A stretch of 64,000 nt of DNA. Origin: Streptomyces katrae. Its GTDB lineage: Bacteria; Actinomycetota; Actinomycetes; Streptomycetales; Streptomycetaceae. The stretch is from the NCBI RefSeq assembly GCF_000717655.1, contig NZ_JNZY01000022.1:81543-145542 (forward strand). Direction: 5' to 3'. Below, in pieces: positions 5,614 through 13,982 of the stretch. Positions within the stretch are counted from its first letter, which is position 1, and each line of letters begins with the position of its first letter. The notes beneath the pieces were generated by a model that was not told the origin of the DNA, did no database searches, and worked only from the letters and a program-made list of their open reading frames with translations. The translations under genes and the position numbers were made by a program.

Positions 5614-7902
5614 CTACGGGCCCTCCGGGCCGCCGATGAAGCCCGGTTCCAGGCTGATGTCCGGGAACGGGTTGGTCGGGGTGCTGCCGCCCGTCGCACC
5701 GCCCGTGGCCCCATCTGTCGTCTGGCCGCCGGGGCGGCCGCCCGGCTTGCCGTCGCCGCCCGGCTTGCCGGGCTTCCCCGGCTTGTTCGGGATCGGGTTC
5801 GGGGTGGGACGGCCGCCACCGGCCGGGATCCCGCTCTCCGGGATGGTCACCGTGATGAAGTTCGGCGCCTCCCGGCCTTCCAGCGCGCCCGAGACCGCCT
5901 GCTTCCAGATCGGGCCGGGCAGCCCGCCGCCGTAGACCTTGTCGTAGTACTGGCCGCCGATGGTGATGTTCTCCATCGACACCTGCTTCGAGCCGCCCGA
6001 GCCGACCCACGTCGCGCCCGCCATGTTCGGCGTGTACCCGACGAACCAGGCGTTGTAGCGGCTGTCGGTGGTACCGGTCTTGCCCGCGTTCTGCCGGTCG
6101 GTCAGACCCGCGGCGGTACCCGTACCGGAGTCGATCACGCCGAGCAGCAGCGTGTTGACGGTGTCGGCCGTCTTCTCCGCCATCACCCGGTCGCACTGGG
6201 ACTTCGGCACGGCCAGTGCCTTGCCGTGCGCGTCGGTGATGGACTCCAGGGCGACGGGGGTGCAGTACACGCCGCGGTTGGCGAAGGTCGCGTACGCGTT
6301 CGCCATGGTCAGCGGGGACATGCCCTCGGTGCCGAGCGCGATCGCCGGGACCTCGGGGAGCTTCGTGCCGTCGGCCGGGATCACGCCGAGCTTGGTGGTC
6401 ATCTCGGTCACGGGGCAGAGCCCGAGCGCGTTGTCGGAGATCATCTCCACGAAGTACGTGTTGACCGACTTGGCCATCGCGTCCCTCATGCCGTACGGGC
6501 CGACCTCGGACTCCGACTCGTTCTCCACCCGGTCGTGCGAGGTGTTGACCCAGGGCTTGTCGCCGCAGGTCTGGACCGGGCTCGGGTACTCCATGTCGTG
6601 CGGGGACGGGTACGTCTTGCCCGCCGACACGCCGCGCTCCAGGGCGGCGGCCGCGACGAACGGCTTGAAGGTCGAACCGGTCGGGAAGCCGAAGTTCGAT
6701 CCGCCCATCCGCTTGTCCACGGAGAAGTTGATCTGCGTCTCGTTCTTGCCGAAGCCGTACGGCTTGGACTGGCCCATGGCGAGCACCCGGCCGGTGCCCG
6801 GCTGCACCAGGGTCACGGCCGTGGCGACCTTGTCGTCCTGGTTGACGTGGTCCTTGATCGACTCGTTGACGGACTCCTGAGACTGCGGGTCCAGTGTCGT
6901 ACGCACGGTCAGGCCGCCCTGGTTCCAGAGCTTGGCCCGCTCCTCGCGGGTCTTGCCGAACACCGGGTCGGTCAGGAACGTGTTGCGCACGTAGTCGCAG
7001 AAGAAGCCCGCGCCCTTGACCGCGGTGATGCAGCCGTTCTTCGGCCGCGTCACCTTCAGCGTCACCGGCTTCTTCTTCGCCTCGTCCGCCTCGGCCTGCG
7101 AGATGTCCTTCATGTCGGCCATCCGCTGGAGGACGACGTTGCGGCGCTTCATCCCCTCCTGCGCGTCGTTCACCGGGTCGAACCGGCTCGGCGACTGCAC
7201 GACGCCCGCCAGCAGCGCCGACTCGTCGAGGGTCAGGTCCTTGGCCGGCTTGCTGAAGTAGCGCTGAGCGGCGGACTCGATCCCGTATGCCTGCTGGCCG
7301 AAGTAAGTGATGTTGAGGTAGTTCTCGAGGATCTTCTTCTTCCCGAGCTCCTCCTCGACCTGGATCGAGTACTTCAGCTCGCGGATCTTGCGGCCCAGGC
7401 TCTTCTCCTGCGCCTCGCGCACCTTGGTCTCGTCGTCGCCGGCCTCTTCGACGAACACGTTCTTCACGTACTGCTGCGTCAGCGTCGACGCGCCCTGCGC
7501 GGCTCCGCCTTCCTGCGCGTTGCGGTTGACCGCGCGCAGGATGCCCTTCAGGTCGACCGCGCCGTGCTCGTAGAAACGCGAGTCCTCGATCGCGACGATC
7601 GCCTTCTGCATGTACGGGGAGATGGCCGTGAGGGGCACCACCTGCCGGTCCCGTGAATAGACCGTGGCGATCAAGCCACCCTCGGCGTCCAGAATCGTCG
7701 TGCGCTGGCTCAGCGGCGGTGTCTTGAGATTGGCCGGGATCTCATCGAATCCCTCGACCGTGCCCTTGGCGGCGAGCCCCAGGGCGCCTGCGCCCGGGAT
7801 CGCGATCCCGGCCAGCACAACTCCGGAGAGAACGGACACCCCGAGGAACTTGGCGGCCTGCTGCGGCCCCGTGAGCCCGGCGCCCGAGCGCTTCTTTCCC
7901 AT
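5614..7902 (-). CDS. bifunctional penicillin-binding protein (transglycosylase/transpeptidase)
   Basis: A 762-residue class A PBP that polymerises and cross-links peptidoglycan outside the membrane. It has a short cytoplasmic N-terminus and one membrane helix (about residues 17-45). The GT51 transglycosylase domain follows, with catalytic Glu106 in AIEDSRFYEHG and GASTLTQQYVKN at 137-148. The transpeptidase domain has SxxK at Ser410-Lys413 (GSTFKP), SxN at Ser479-Asn481 and KTG at 608-610. The last 80 residues form a Gly/Pro/Lys-rich, probably disordered tail. The gene is divergent from wblA, as in other streptomycetes. All catalytic motifs are intact. Confidence 0.95.
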   Translation of the reverse strand: MGKKRSGAGLTGPQQAAKFLGVSVLSGVVLAGIAIPGAGALGLAAKGTVEGFDEIPANLKTPPLSQRTTILDAEGGLIATVYSRDRQVVPLTAISPYMQKAIVAIEDSRFYEHGAVDLKGILRAVNRNAQEGGAAQGASTLTQQYVKNVFVEEAGDDETKVREAQEKSLGRKIRELKYSIQVEEELGKKKILENYLNITYFGQQAYGIESAAQRYFSKPAKDLTLDESALLAGVVQSPSRFDPVNDAQEGMKRRNVVLQRMADMKDISQAEADEAKKKPVTLKVTRPKNGCITAVKGAGFFCDYVRNTFLTDPVFGKTREERAKLWNQGGLTVRTTLDPQSQESVNESIKDHVNQDDKVATAVTLVQPGTGRVLAMGQSKPYGFGKNETQINFSVDKRMGGSNFGFPTGSTFKPFVAAAALERGVSAGKTYPSPHDMEYPSPVQTCGDKPWVNTSHDRVENESESEVGPYGMRDAMAKSVNTYFVEMISDNALGLCPVTEMTTKLGVIPADGTKLPEVPAIALGTEGMSPLTMANAYATFANRGVYCTPVALESITDAHGKALAVPKSQCDRVMAEKTADTVNTLLLGVIDSGTGTAAGLTDRQNAGKTGTTDSRYNAWFVGYTPNMAGATWVGSGGSKQVSMENITIGGQYYDKVYGGGLPGPIWKQAVSGALEGREAPNFITVTIPESGIPAGGGRPTPNPIPNKPGKPGKPGGDGKPGGRPGGQTTDGATGGATGGSTPTNPFPDISLEPGFIGGPEGP

Positions 7903-8299
7903 GGAGGGCAGCCTACGTTCTCATTCACCGGACACGCGCGAATGCCTTGGCCTAAGCTGTCCCCAACTGTCACAGCAGTGCGGTGCGACATCAACCCCTC
8001 GGCTTGATTTTCACCCTTCCCGAATGGGGTGGACTTATGTCCGAATCTCGCCCCTCACTCCGACGGTCGCTCGTCCATGGTCCGCCGATTCCACCCGAAT
8101 TGCCGGAATGGTCGGGCATGTCGCCGGATCACTCCGTCGGGTGATCTGCCGCTTACCCATAGTCCGTTCGGACCATTCAAGATTGGGCCCGTCGGGGGTG
8201 TTGCACTGTCCCCGCCTTCCGTAACGTCCTCAACTGGCAGCGGTGAATATGCCGCTACCGCCGTGGGGGAGCCTCGATTCGGGAGAGGACGGCGCCGGG
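7903..8299. other. gene-free divergent promoter region of PBP gene and wblA
   Basis: These 397 bases have relatively low GC and show no convincing ORF. A possible wblA promoter is TTGCAC (8201-8206) with TAACGT (8222-8227), but the 15-base spacing is short. An inverted repeat agcgg/ccgct flanks tgaatatg near 8240. A long regulatory leader fits the known heavy transcriptional control of wblA, but no operator can be assigned from this sequence. Confidence 0.5.
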
Positions 8300-8650
8300 A
8301 TGGGCTGGGTTACCGACTGGAGTGCGCAGGCAGCCTGCCGCACTACCGATCCGGATGAACTGTTCGTTCAAGGAGCGGCACAGAACAGGGCCAAGGCGGT
8401 GTGCACCGGATGTCCGGTGCGGACCGAGTGCCTGGCCGACGCGCTCGACAATCGTGTCGAGTTCGGAGTATGGGGCGGAATGACCGAGCGGGAACGTCGC
8501 GCATTGCTGCGCCGGCGTCCCACCGTCACCTCGTGGCGACGGCTGCTCGAAACCGCCCGCACGGAGTACGAGCGCAGTACGGGCATCCTCACCGTGGATG
8601 TCGATGCGGAGATCGACGTTCCGTACGAGACGTACGCGGCAGCCGGGTAG
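8300..8650 (+). CDS. wblA: WhiB-family iron-sulfur regulator WblA
   Basis: A 116-residue protein beginning MGWVTDWSAQAAC. It carries the four WhiB cysteines Cys13, Cys35, Cys38 and Cys44 (C...CxxC...C) that bind a [4Fe-4S] cluster. They are followed by the GVWGG turn and a basic DNA-binding stretch RERRALLRRRP. In Streptomyces WblA is a global regulator that promotes sporulation and represses antibiotic production, acting with sigma HrdB at promoters. The ATG at 8300 was chosen by homology and by the purine-rich GGGAGAGGAC upstream. The longer in-frame ATG at 8243 would add 19 non-conserved residues. Neighbours (PBP gene and ArsA-like pair) match the usual wblA setting. Confidence 0.95.
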   Translation: MGWVTDWSAQAACRTTDPDELFVQGAAQNRAKAVCTGCPVRTECLADALDNRVEFGVWGGMTERERRALLRRRPTVTSWRRLLETARTEYERSTGILTVDVDAEIDVPYETYAAAG

Positions 8651-8671
8651 ACCGACCCGCGCGGTCCCGCA

Positions 8672-8706
8672 TACGACTGCCCCCTCACCAGGAGGCATTC
8701 GTCGTA
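8672..8706. terminator. terminator between wblA and ArsA-like gene
   Basis: An imperfect hairpin (tacgac-tgccccct / aggaggca-gtcgta) lies between the convergent stops at 8650 and 8714. There is no T-tract. Confidence 0.5.
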
Positions 8707-8713
8707 CGAACGC

Positions 8714-9964
8714 CTATGCTCCGGCCGGAACCCCGGCCGCGAGTCGCTCTCCGATGGCCCGCAGCCCGGCGAGGTCATGCACATCGCCGGGCAGGGCGGC
8801 CACCTCGGCCACCGCCACCTCGGGGTGCAGCGAGGTGAAGCGATCGCGTGTGCGCTGTTCGCGCGCGATCACCTGCATCCGTTCGGCGTGCAGGCGCAGC
8901 AGTCTTGCGGTGATCTCGTCCACGTCGGCCGCCGCCGCGTCGGCCTCCGTGTCCGGGTCACGAAGTCCAGCTTTCCCGGACTCCTGATCGACAATGCCGC
9001 CTTCTTCAAGATTCTCTGCGGCGGCCAACGCCCGCTCCGCGGACAGCTGATCGGCGCCGCTGCCGTGCACCCGGTTCAGTACGAGCCCGGCCAGCGGCAT
9101 CTGCTCCGCGGCCAGCCGCTCCACGAAGTACGCCGCCTCCCGCAGCGCGTCCGGTTCGGGCGCCGCGACCACCAGGAAGGCCGTACCGGGAGCCTGAAGC
9201 AGCCGGAACGTCGCGTCCGCGCGGGTGCGGAAACCGCCGAACATCGTGTCCATCGCCGCCACGAACGTCTGCACGTCCTTCAGCAGCGAGGCGCCCATCA
9301 GCTTGCTGAGGGTCCCGGTCATCAGGGACATGCCGACGTTGAGGAACTTCATCCCCGCCCTGCCGCCCACCTTCGCCGGAGCCATCAGTACCCGGATGAA
9401 CTTCCCGTCCAGGAACGACCCCAGCCGCTTCGGCGCGTCGAGGAAGTCCAGCGCGGACCGGCTCGGCGGGGTGTCCACGACGATCAGGTCCCAGTCGTCG
9501 CGGGCCCGCAGCTGGCCCAGCTTCTCCATCGCCATGTACTCCTGCGTGCCCGCGAACCCGGCCGACAGGGACTGGTAGAAGGGGTTGGCGAGGATGGCCT
9601 CCGCCCGCTCGGCATCCGCGTGACCTTCGACGATCTCGTCGAAGGTCCGCTTCATGTCGAGCATCATGGCGTGCAGTTCGCCGCCCTCGACCCCCTTCAC
9701 CCTGCGCGGGGTGTTGTCCAGCGAGTCGATCCCCATCGACTGGGCGAGCCGCCGGGCCGGGTCGATGGTCAGTACGACCACCTTCCGCCCGCGCTCCGCC
9801 GCCCGCACGCCCAGGGCCGCGGCGGTGGTCGTCTTGCCGACCCCGCCGGCGCCGCAGCAGACGATGATCCGCGTCCCGGGGTCGTCCAGCAGCCGGTCCA
9901 CGGCCAGCCGCGTCGGAGTGTCCATGCCGACGCCCCCCTTCATGCCCGTCGTGGCCCCGCTCAT
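8714..9964 (-). CDS. ArsA-like ATPase, second of a pair
   Basis: A 416-residue soluble P-loop ATPase of the ArsA/GET3/MinD class. The Walker A is CCGAGGVGKTTT, with Lys44. The switch region VVDTPPSRSALDFLDAP and the DPARRL segment (with the ArsA-type DTAP region as VDTPPS) are present. The ATG overlaps the stop of the preceding paralogue (ATGA), so the two proteins are probably made in equal amounts and may form a heterodimer. This pair lies next to wblA in streptomycetes. The arsenite-binding cysteine triad of true ArsA is not apparent and there is no arsB nearby, so arsenic export is unlikely. The role is unknown; a membrane-protein or metallocluster chaperone is conceivable. Confidence 0.88.
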   Translation of the reverse strand: MSGATTGMKGGVGMDTPTRLAVDRLLDDPGTRIIVCCGAGGVGKTTTAAALGVRAAERGRKVVVLTIDPARRLAQSMGIDSLDNTPRRVKGVEGGELHAMMLDMKRTFDEIVEGHADAERAEAILANPFYQSLSAGFAGTQEYMAMEKLGQLRARDDWDLIVVDTPPSRSALDFLDAPKRLGSFLDGKFIRVLMAPAKVGGRAGMKFLNVGMSLMTGTLSKLMGASLLKDVQTFVAAMDTMFGGFRTRADATFRLLQAPGTAFLVVAAPEPDALREAAYFVERLAAEQMPLAGLVLNRVHGSGADQLSAERALAAAENLEEGGIVDQESGKAGLRDPDTEADAAAADVDEITARLLRLHAERMQVIAREQRTRDRFTSLHPEVAVAEVAALPGDVHDLAGLRAIGERLAAGVPAGA

Positions 9965-10941
9965 TCCTCGCCCGCCTGCTTCCGCAGCTCCGAGGCCAGC
10001 TCGTACAGCCCGGCCAGATCCATCCCCGCGCCGAGCAGGGGGAGTTCGTACGTCGGCACGTCCAGCTGCGCGAGTACGGTGCGCTGCGCGCGCTCCAGCT
10101 CCACCCGGCTCGCGTGCTCCGCGGCCTGCGTGAGCAGCGGGTCCACCAGCCGCTCCGCGACCCCGCCGCGGCGCGCGCCGCCCAGGCCGGCCCGGGACAG
10201 GGCCTTGGCCACGTCCGCGCGGCGCTCGCCTGCGGCGGCGCGCAGGGTGTCCTCGTCCAAGTGGTGCGGCCGCACCATGTTGACGACGACCCGCCCCACG
10301 GGCAGTCCGGCCGCCTCGAGGTCGGCGATCCCGTCCGCGGTCTCCTGGACGGGCATCTCCTCGAGCAGAGTGACCAGGTGGACGGCCGTCTCCGGAGACT
10401 TGAGCACCTTCATGACGGCCTGCGCCTGGTTGTGGATCGGCCCGAACCGGGCCAGCCCCGCCACCTCGTCGTTGACGTTGAGGAAGCGGGTGATCCGTCC
10501 GGTCGGCGGTGCGTCCATGATCACGTGGTCGTAGACGTAGCGGCCGGCCTTGTCCTTGCGCCGGACCGCCTCGCACGCCTTGCCGGTCAGCAGTACGTCC
10601 CGCAGACCGGGCGCGATGGTCGTCGCGAAGTCGATGGCGCCGAGCTTCTTGAGGGCGCGGCCGGCGGAGCCGAGCTTGTAGAACATCTGGAGGTAGTCCA
10701 GCAGGGCCCGCTCGGCATCGATGGCCAGGGCGAAGACCTCCCCGCCGCCCGAGGCGACGGCGATCTTCCGCTCCTCGTACGGGAGTGCCTCCGCGCCGAA
10801 GAGCTGCGCGATCCCCTGCCTGCCCTCGACCTCCACCAGAAGCGTCCGTCTGCCCTCGCGCGCGAGGGCGAGCGCGAGTGCCGCGGCGACCGTGGTCTTT
10901 CCGGTTCCGCCCTTGCCGCTGACCACCTGGAGCCTGCTCAC
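9961..10941 (-). CDS. ArsA-like ATPase, first of a pair
   Basis: A 326-residue P-loop ATPase with Walker A SGKGGTGKTT (residues 8-17, Lys15) at the extreme N-terminus. Its switch motif is DAPPTGRITRFL and it has a long helical C-terminal half. It is shorter than its downstream partner, with which it shares a 4-base ATGA overlap. The deviant Walker A with two lysines (Lys10 and Lys15) is the MinD/ArsA signature and implies nucleotide-dependent dimerisation. It is probably cytoplasmic; no membrane segment is seen. The operon consists only of these two ATPases. The partner or client protein cannot be identified here. Confidence 0.88.
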   Translation of the reverse strand: MSRLQVVSGKGGTGKTTVAAALALALAREGRRTLLVEVEGRQGIAQLFGAEALPYEERKIAVASGGGEVFALAIDAERALLDYLQMFYKLGSAGRALKKLGAIDFATTIAPGLRDVLLTGKACEAVRRKDKAGRYVYDHVIMDAPPTGRITRFLNVNDEVAGLARFGPIHNQAQAVMKVLKSPETAVHLVTLLEEMPVQETADGIADLEAAGLPVGRVVVNMVRPHHLDEDTLRAAAGERRADVAKALSRAGLGGARRGGVAERLVDPLLTQAAEHASRVELERAQRTVLAQLDVPTYELPLLGAGMDLAGLYELASELRKQAGEE

Positions 10942-11042
10942 AGCGTCTGAGCCTAACCACTCGCCCCTCGGACATGCGCATGAGCCTCCCCCAACCTCCG
11001 GCCGGGGGCACCCCCACGCCGTCAGGCGATACGCTCGCCCCC

Positions 11043-11204
11043 ATGACCAAGAAGTTCGAATACGCGACGGTCCCGCTGCTGGTCCACGCCACCAAGCAGA
11101 TCCTGGACACCTGGGGCGAGGACGGCTGGGAGCTCGTCCAGGTCGTACCCGGGCCGAACAACCCCGAGCAGCTCGTGGCCTACCTCAAGCGGGAGAAGGC
11201 ATGA
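11043..11204 (+). CDS. small DUF4177-like protein
   Basis: A 53-residue protein (MTKKFEYATVPLL...) with the pattern FEYATV, then LDTWGEDGWELVQVV, typical of the tiny DUF4177 family. The family fold is a small beta-sheet, with W-G-x-x-G-W-E-L as its core. The ATG at 11043 follows a weak Shine-Dalgarno, and the stop overlaps the RidA start (ATGA), so the two are co-translated. It is small, soluble and of unknown function. It is conserved next to the RidA gene in streptomycetes, which supports it as a real gene. Confidence 0.8.
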   Translation: MTKKFEYATVPLLVHATKQILDTWGEDGWELVQVVPGPNNPEQLVAYLKREKA

Positions 11205-11671
11205 GCGGCGCTGTCGAGGCGAAGCTGGCCGAGCTCGGCCTGACCCTGCCCGAGGTCGTCCCGCCGCTGGCCACGTACCAGCCGGCCGTGCGGTCGGGCG
11301 CGTACGTGTTCACCGCGGGACAGCTCCCGATGGTCAAGGGCAGCATGCCGGTCACCGGCAAGGTCGGCGCCGAGGTCTCGCCGGAGCAGGCCAAGGAACT
11401 GGCCGCGACCTGCGCGCTGAACGCCCTGGCCGCGGTGAAGTCCGTGATCGGCGACCTCGACAAGATCGCACGTGTCGTGAAGGTCGTCGGCTTCGTGGCC
11501 TCGGCCCCCGACTTCACCGGCCAGCCGGGCGTGCTGAACGGTGCGAGCGAGCTGCTGGGTGCCGTACTCGGCGAAAAGGGCGTCCACGCCCGCAGCGCCG
11601 TCGGTGTGGCGGTCCTCCCGCTGGACGCCCCGGTCGAGATCGAGATCCAGGTCGAGGTTTCCGCTTCCTGA
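11201..11671 (+). CDS. RidA/YjgF-family protein
   Basis: A 156-residue protein of the RidA superfamily. Members typically hydrolyse reactive enamine/imine intermediates of PLP enzymes. The segments YVFTAGQLPMVKG, NALAAVKSVIGDLDKIARVVKVVGFV and the C-terminal VAVLPLDAPVEIEIQVE match the chorismate-mutase-like trimeric fold. The canonical substrate-binding Arg of archetypal RidA (before the final beta strands, IExxA) is not clearly present, so this may be a Rid-like subgroup with another role. It overlaps the upstream DUF4177-like gene by 4 bases. Confidence 0.85.
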   Translation: MSGAVEAKLAELGLTLPEVVPPLATYQPAVRSGAYVFTAGQLPMVKGSMPVTGKVGAEVSPEQAKELAATCALNALAAVKSVIGDLDKIARVVKVVGFVASAPDFTGQPGVLNGASELLGAVLGEKGVHARSAVGVAVLPLDAPVEIEIQVEVSAS

Positions 11672-11945
11672 CGCGCCGCTCCCTTTCCTCACGCGCCGCT
11701 CGCGCGCTTCGGCCCTGGCGGGCCTCACCGGCTTCGCGCCGCTGCGCCGGACTCCGTCCGGCGGCCCGCCGGGGCCGTTCGCGTTCCGCCGCCGCCTCTG
11801 CGGCTTCCGGCCCGTCCGGCGTTTGAGCTCCGGGTCCGGGCCGAGCCCGGGGGCAGGGAGAAGGCCGGGGCGGGGACCCCCGACCCGGCCCGCCCTCCGA
11901 ACGGAGGCTCTCGAACATCGGGCCGGATCCCCGTAGCATCCCGAC
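11672..11945. other. gene-free stretch with GC-rich repeat element
   Basis: These 274 bases between the RidA and NUDIX genes show no ORF with a ribosome binding site. They carry a direct repeat around acgcgccgctc (about 11671-11704) and one member of the dispersed repeat family (11832-11876). Confidence 0.6.
11832..11876 (+). repeat. dispersed GC-rich intergenic repeat, copy 1 (partial)
   Basis: It begins gggtccgggccgagcccggg and continues into gagaaggccggggcgggga. Similar copies lie at 32584-32648, 51434-51495 and, inverted, 63821-63883. It contains a short palindrome (tccgggc...gcccggg). It is commonly preceded by cggcgtttgag. Confidence 0.6.
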
Positions 11946-12845
11946 ATGCCGAATGGTCAGCACGGTCAGCAGCAGCCCCCCGCCGGGGGTCAGTGGTACC
12001 CGCCCGAGTGGCCCGCCCGGATCCGCGCGCTCATGGACGGCTCCCTCACCCCGGTGGAGCCCAGACGGGCCGCCACCGTCATGCTGCTCCGCGACACCCC
12101 CGACGGCCCCGTCGTGCACATGCTGCGCCGCAAGGCCTCCATGGCCTTCGCGGGCGGCGCGTACGCCTACCCCGGCGGCGGGGTCGACCCCCGCGACGAG
12201 GACCACCTCGTCGGCTGGGCCGGCCCGAGCCGGGACGAGTGGGCCGCGCGCCTCGCCACCGACCCCCGGACCGCCCAGGCCATCGTCTGCGGCGCCGTCC
12301 GCGAGACCTTCGAGGAGGCGGGCGTCCTGCTCGCCGGCGAGACCGCCGACACCGTCGTCGGCGACACCACCGGCGACGACTGGGAGGCCGACCGTACGGC
12401 CCTCGTCGCCCGCGAGCTGTCGTTCGCCGAGTTCCTCGACCGCCGCGGCCTGCGGCTGCGCTCCGACCTGCTCGGCGCCTGGGCCCGCTGGATCACCCCG
12501 GAGTTCGAGCCCCGCCGCTACGACACCTGGTTCTTCGTCGCCGCCCTCCCGGAGGGCCAGCGCACCCGCAACGCCTCCACCGAAGCCGACCGGACGGTCT
12601 GGATCCGCCCCGCGGACGCCGCCGACGGCTACGACGAGGGCGAGCTGCTGATGATGCCGCCCACCATCTCCACCCTGCGCTCCCTCGAGCCGTACGGGAG
12701 CGCCGTCGACGCCCTCACCGCGGCCGCCGGCCAGGACCTGACGCCCGTACTGGCCCAGGCCTCGCTGGAGAACGGCGAACTGGTGCTCAGCTGGCCGGGC
12801 CACGACGAGTTCACCAAGCGCGTCCACCCCGGAGGCACCCCGTGA
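11946..12845 (+). CDS. NUDIX hydrolase
   Basis: A 299-residue NUDIX protein. The first Gly of the Nudix box lies in YAYPGGGVDP. About 50 residues later comes the catalytic part VRETFEEAGVLL (REtxEExGu), so the loop carries a long insertion. This arrangement is typical of large actinobacterial NUDIX proteins related to the mammalian NUDT19 type, for which CoA or other diphosphates are substrates. No membrane segment is seen, so it is cytoplasmic. A Gln/Pro-rich N-terminus precedes the fold. The stop overlaps the next start (GTGA), so it is translationally coupled to a metallo-beta-lactamase-fold gene. The substrate is not predictable from sequence. Confidence 0.88.
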   Translation: MPNGQHGQQQPPAGGQWYPPEWPARIRALMDGSLTPVEPRRAATVMLLRDTPDGPVVHMLRRKASMAFAGGAYAYPGGGVDPRDEDHLVGWAGPSRDEWAARLATDPRTAQAIVCGAVRETFEEAGVLLAGETADTVVGDTTGDDWEADRTALVARELSFAEFLDRRGLRLRSDLLGAWARWITPEFEPRRYDTWFFVAALPEGQRTRNASTEADRTVWIRPADAADGYDEGELLMMPPTISTLRSLEPYGSAVDALTAAAGQDLTPVLAQASLENGELVLSWPGHDEFTKRVHPGGTP

Positions 12846-13687
12846 CGAATGCCGCCGCTCTGCCCGGACAGCCCCGCGGAATCGTCACCTCAGGGCCCGC
12901 CACCGCCCGCGCGGTCAACATCCTGGCCCCCAACGCCTCGGCGATGACCCTGGACGGCACCAACACCTGGCTGGTCTCGGAGCCCGGCTCCGAGCTGGCC
13001 GTCGTCATCGATCCCGGCCCCCTCGACGACGTCCACCTGCGCGCGGTCGTGGAGACCGCCGAGCAGGCGGGCAAGCGGATCGCCCTGACCCTCCTCACCC
13101 ACGGCCATCCCGACCACGCCGAGGGCGCGGGCCGGTTCGCCGAGCTCACCGGCACCAAGGTCCGCGCCCTGGACCCCGCCCTGCGCCTCGGCGACGAGGG
13201 GCTGGCCGCCGGAGACGTGATCCGGACCGGCGGGCTGGAGCTGCGCGTCGTCCCGACCCCCGGCCACACCGCCGACTCGCTCAGCTTCCACCTGCCCGCC
13301 GACCGGGCCGTCCTGACCGGCGACACGATCCTCGGCCGCGGCACCACCGTCGTCGCGCACCCCGACGGCCGCCTGGGGGACTACCTCGACTCCCTGCGCC
13401 GGCTGCGCTCGCTGACGGTGGACGACGGCGTGCACACGGTGCTCCCGGGGCACGGACCGGTCCTGGACGACGCGCAGGGCGCGGTGGAGTTCTACCTGGC
13501 CCACCGCGCGCACCGGCTCGCCCAGGTCGAGACCGCGGTGGAGAACGGGTACACGACCCCCGCGGCGGTCGTCGCCCACGTGTACGCGGACGTGGACCGC
13601 TCGCTGTGGCCGGCCGCGGAATGGTCCGTACGGGCGCAGCTCGAGTACCTTCAAGATCACGGACTGATCCCGGGGGGACCTGAATGA
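12842..13687 (+). CDS. metallo-beta-lactamase-fold hydrolase
   Basis: A 281-residue MBL-fold enzyme. The GTG start at 12842 overlaps the preceding stop. The metal motif THGHPDHAEG (HxHxDH), then the later metal ligands TPGHTADS (His), TGDTILG (Asp) and LPGHGP (His), are all present, so two-metal catalysis is expected. The C-terminal helical part, with AHRAHRLAQVETAV and YADVDRSLWPAAEWSVRAQLEYL, matches the LACTB2/RNase-like group found in mammals and actinobacteria. LACTB2-type proteins act as endoribonucleases or thioesterase-like hydrolases. It sits in a four-gene run with 4-base overlaps. Confidence 0.88.
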   Translation: MTNAAALPGQPRGIVTSGPATARAVNILAPNASAMTLDGTNTWLVSEPGSELAVVIDPGPLDDVHLRAVVETAEQAGKRIALTLLTHGHPDHAEGAGRFAELTGTKVRALDPALRLGDEGLAAGDVIRTGGLELRVVPTPGHTADSLSFHLPADRAVLTGDTILGRGTTVVAHPDGRLGDYLDSLRRLRSLTVDDGVHTVLPGHGPVLDDAQGAVEFYLAHRAHRLAQVETAVENGYTTPAAVVAHVYADVDRSLWPAAEWSVRAQLEYLQDHGLIPGGPE

Positions 13688-13974
13688 CCACGCTGTTCCT
13701 GCTGCTCGCGCTCATCGCCACGGCCTCGTGGATCACCTCTACGGTGACCCTGCGCATGAAGGCCCTCGAGCGGCGCTCGGAGCGGCTGGAGCGGCAGCTG
13801 GGACTGCTCCTGGACCACTTCGGCCTCGAGGAGCCGGAGCCGGCCGGGCTGGACGAGGTACGGGCGCTCGTGCGGGACGGGCGGACGGTCGAGGCCATCC
13901 GCGTCTACCGGCGCATCACCGGCGCGGGCCTGCTCGAGGCGAAGCAGGCGGTCGAGGCCCTGACGGGGGTCTGA
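13684..13974 (+). CDS. small membrane-anchored protein with ribosomal L7/L12 C-terminal-like domain
   Basis: A 96-residue protein. An N-terminal hydrophobic helix (LFLLLALIATASWITSTV) is followed by a short basic coiled coil (MKALERRSERLERQLG). The C-terminal ~40 residues (VRDGRTVEAIRVYRRITGAGLLEAKQAVEAL) resemble the L7/L12 C-terminal domain, in which the GLxEAK helix contacts translation GTPases. The start overlaps the previous stop (ATGA). The membrane-tethered L12-like module is widespread in actinobacteria; its function is unknown. It may bind a partner rather than the ribosome. Confidence 0.8.
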   Translation: MTTLFLLLALIATASWITSTVTLRMKALERRSERLERQLGLLLDHFGLEEPEPAGLDEVRALVRDGRTVEAIRVYRRITGAGLLEAKQAVEALTGV

Positions 13975-13982
13975 CCGCGTCT

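Noticed and set aside
4174..7656. 1160-codon ORF opposite the PBP gene; similar giants at 34009-37404 and 51300-54587.
   Set aside because: They are GC-bias shadows of PBP, the tad operon and the tmk fusion, which carry clear motifs on the other strand.
8714..10941. Arsenic resistance operon.
   Set aside because: No ArsB, ArsR or ArsC gene and no clear arsenite-binding cysteine set.
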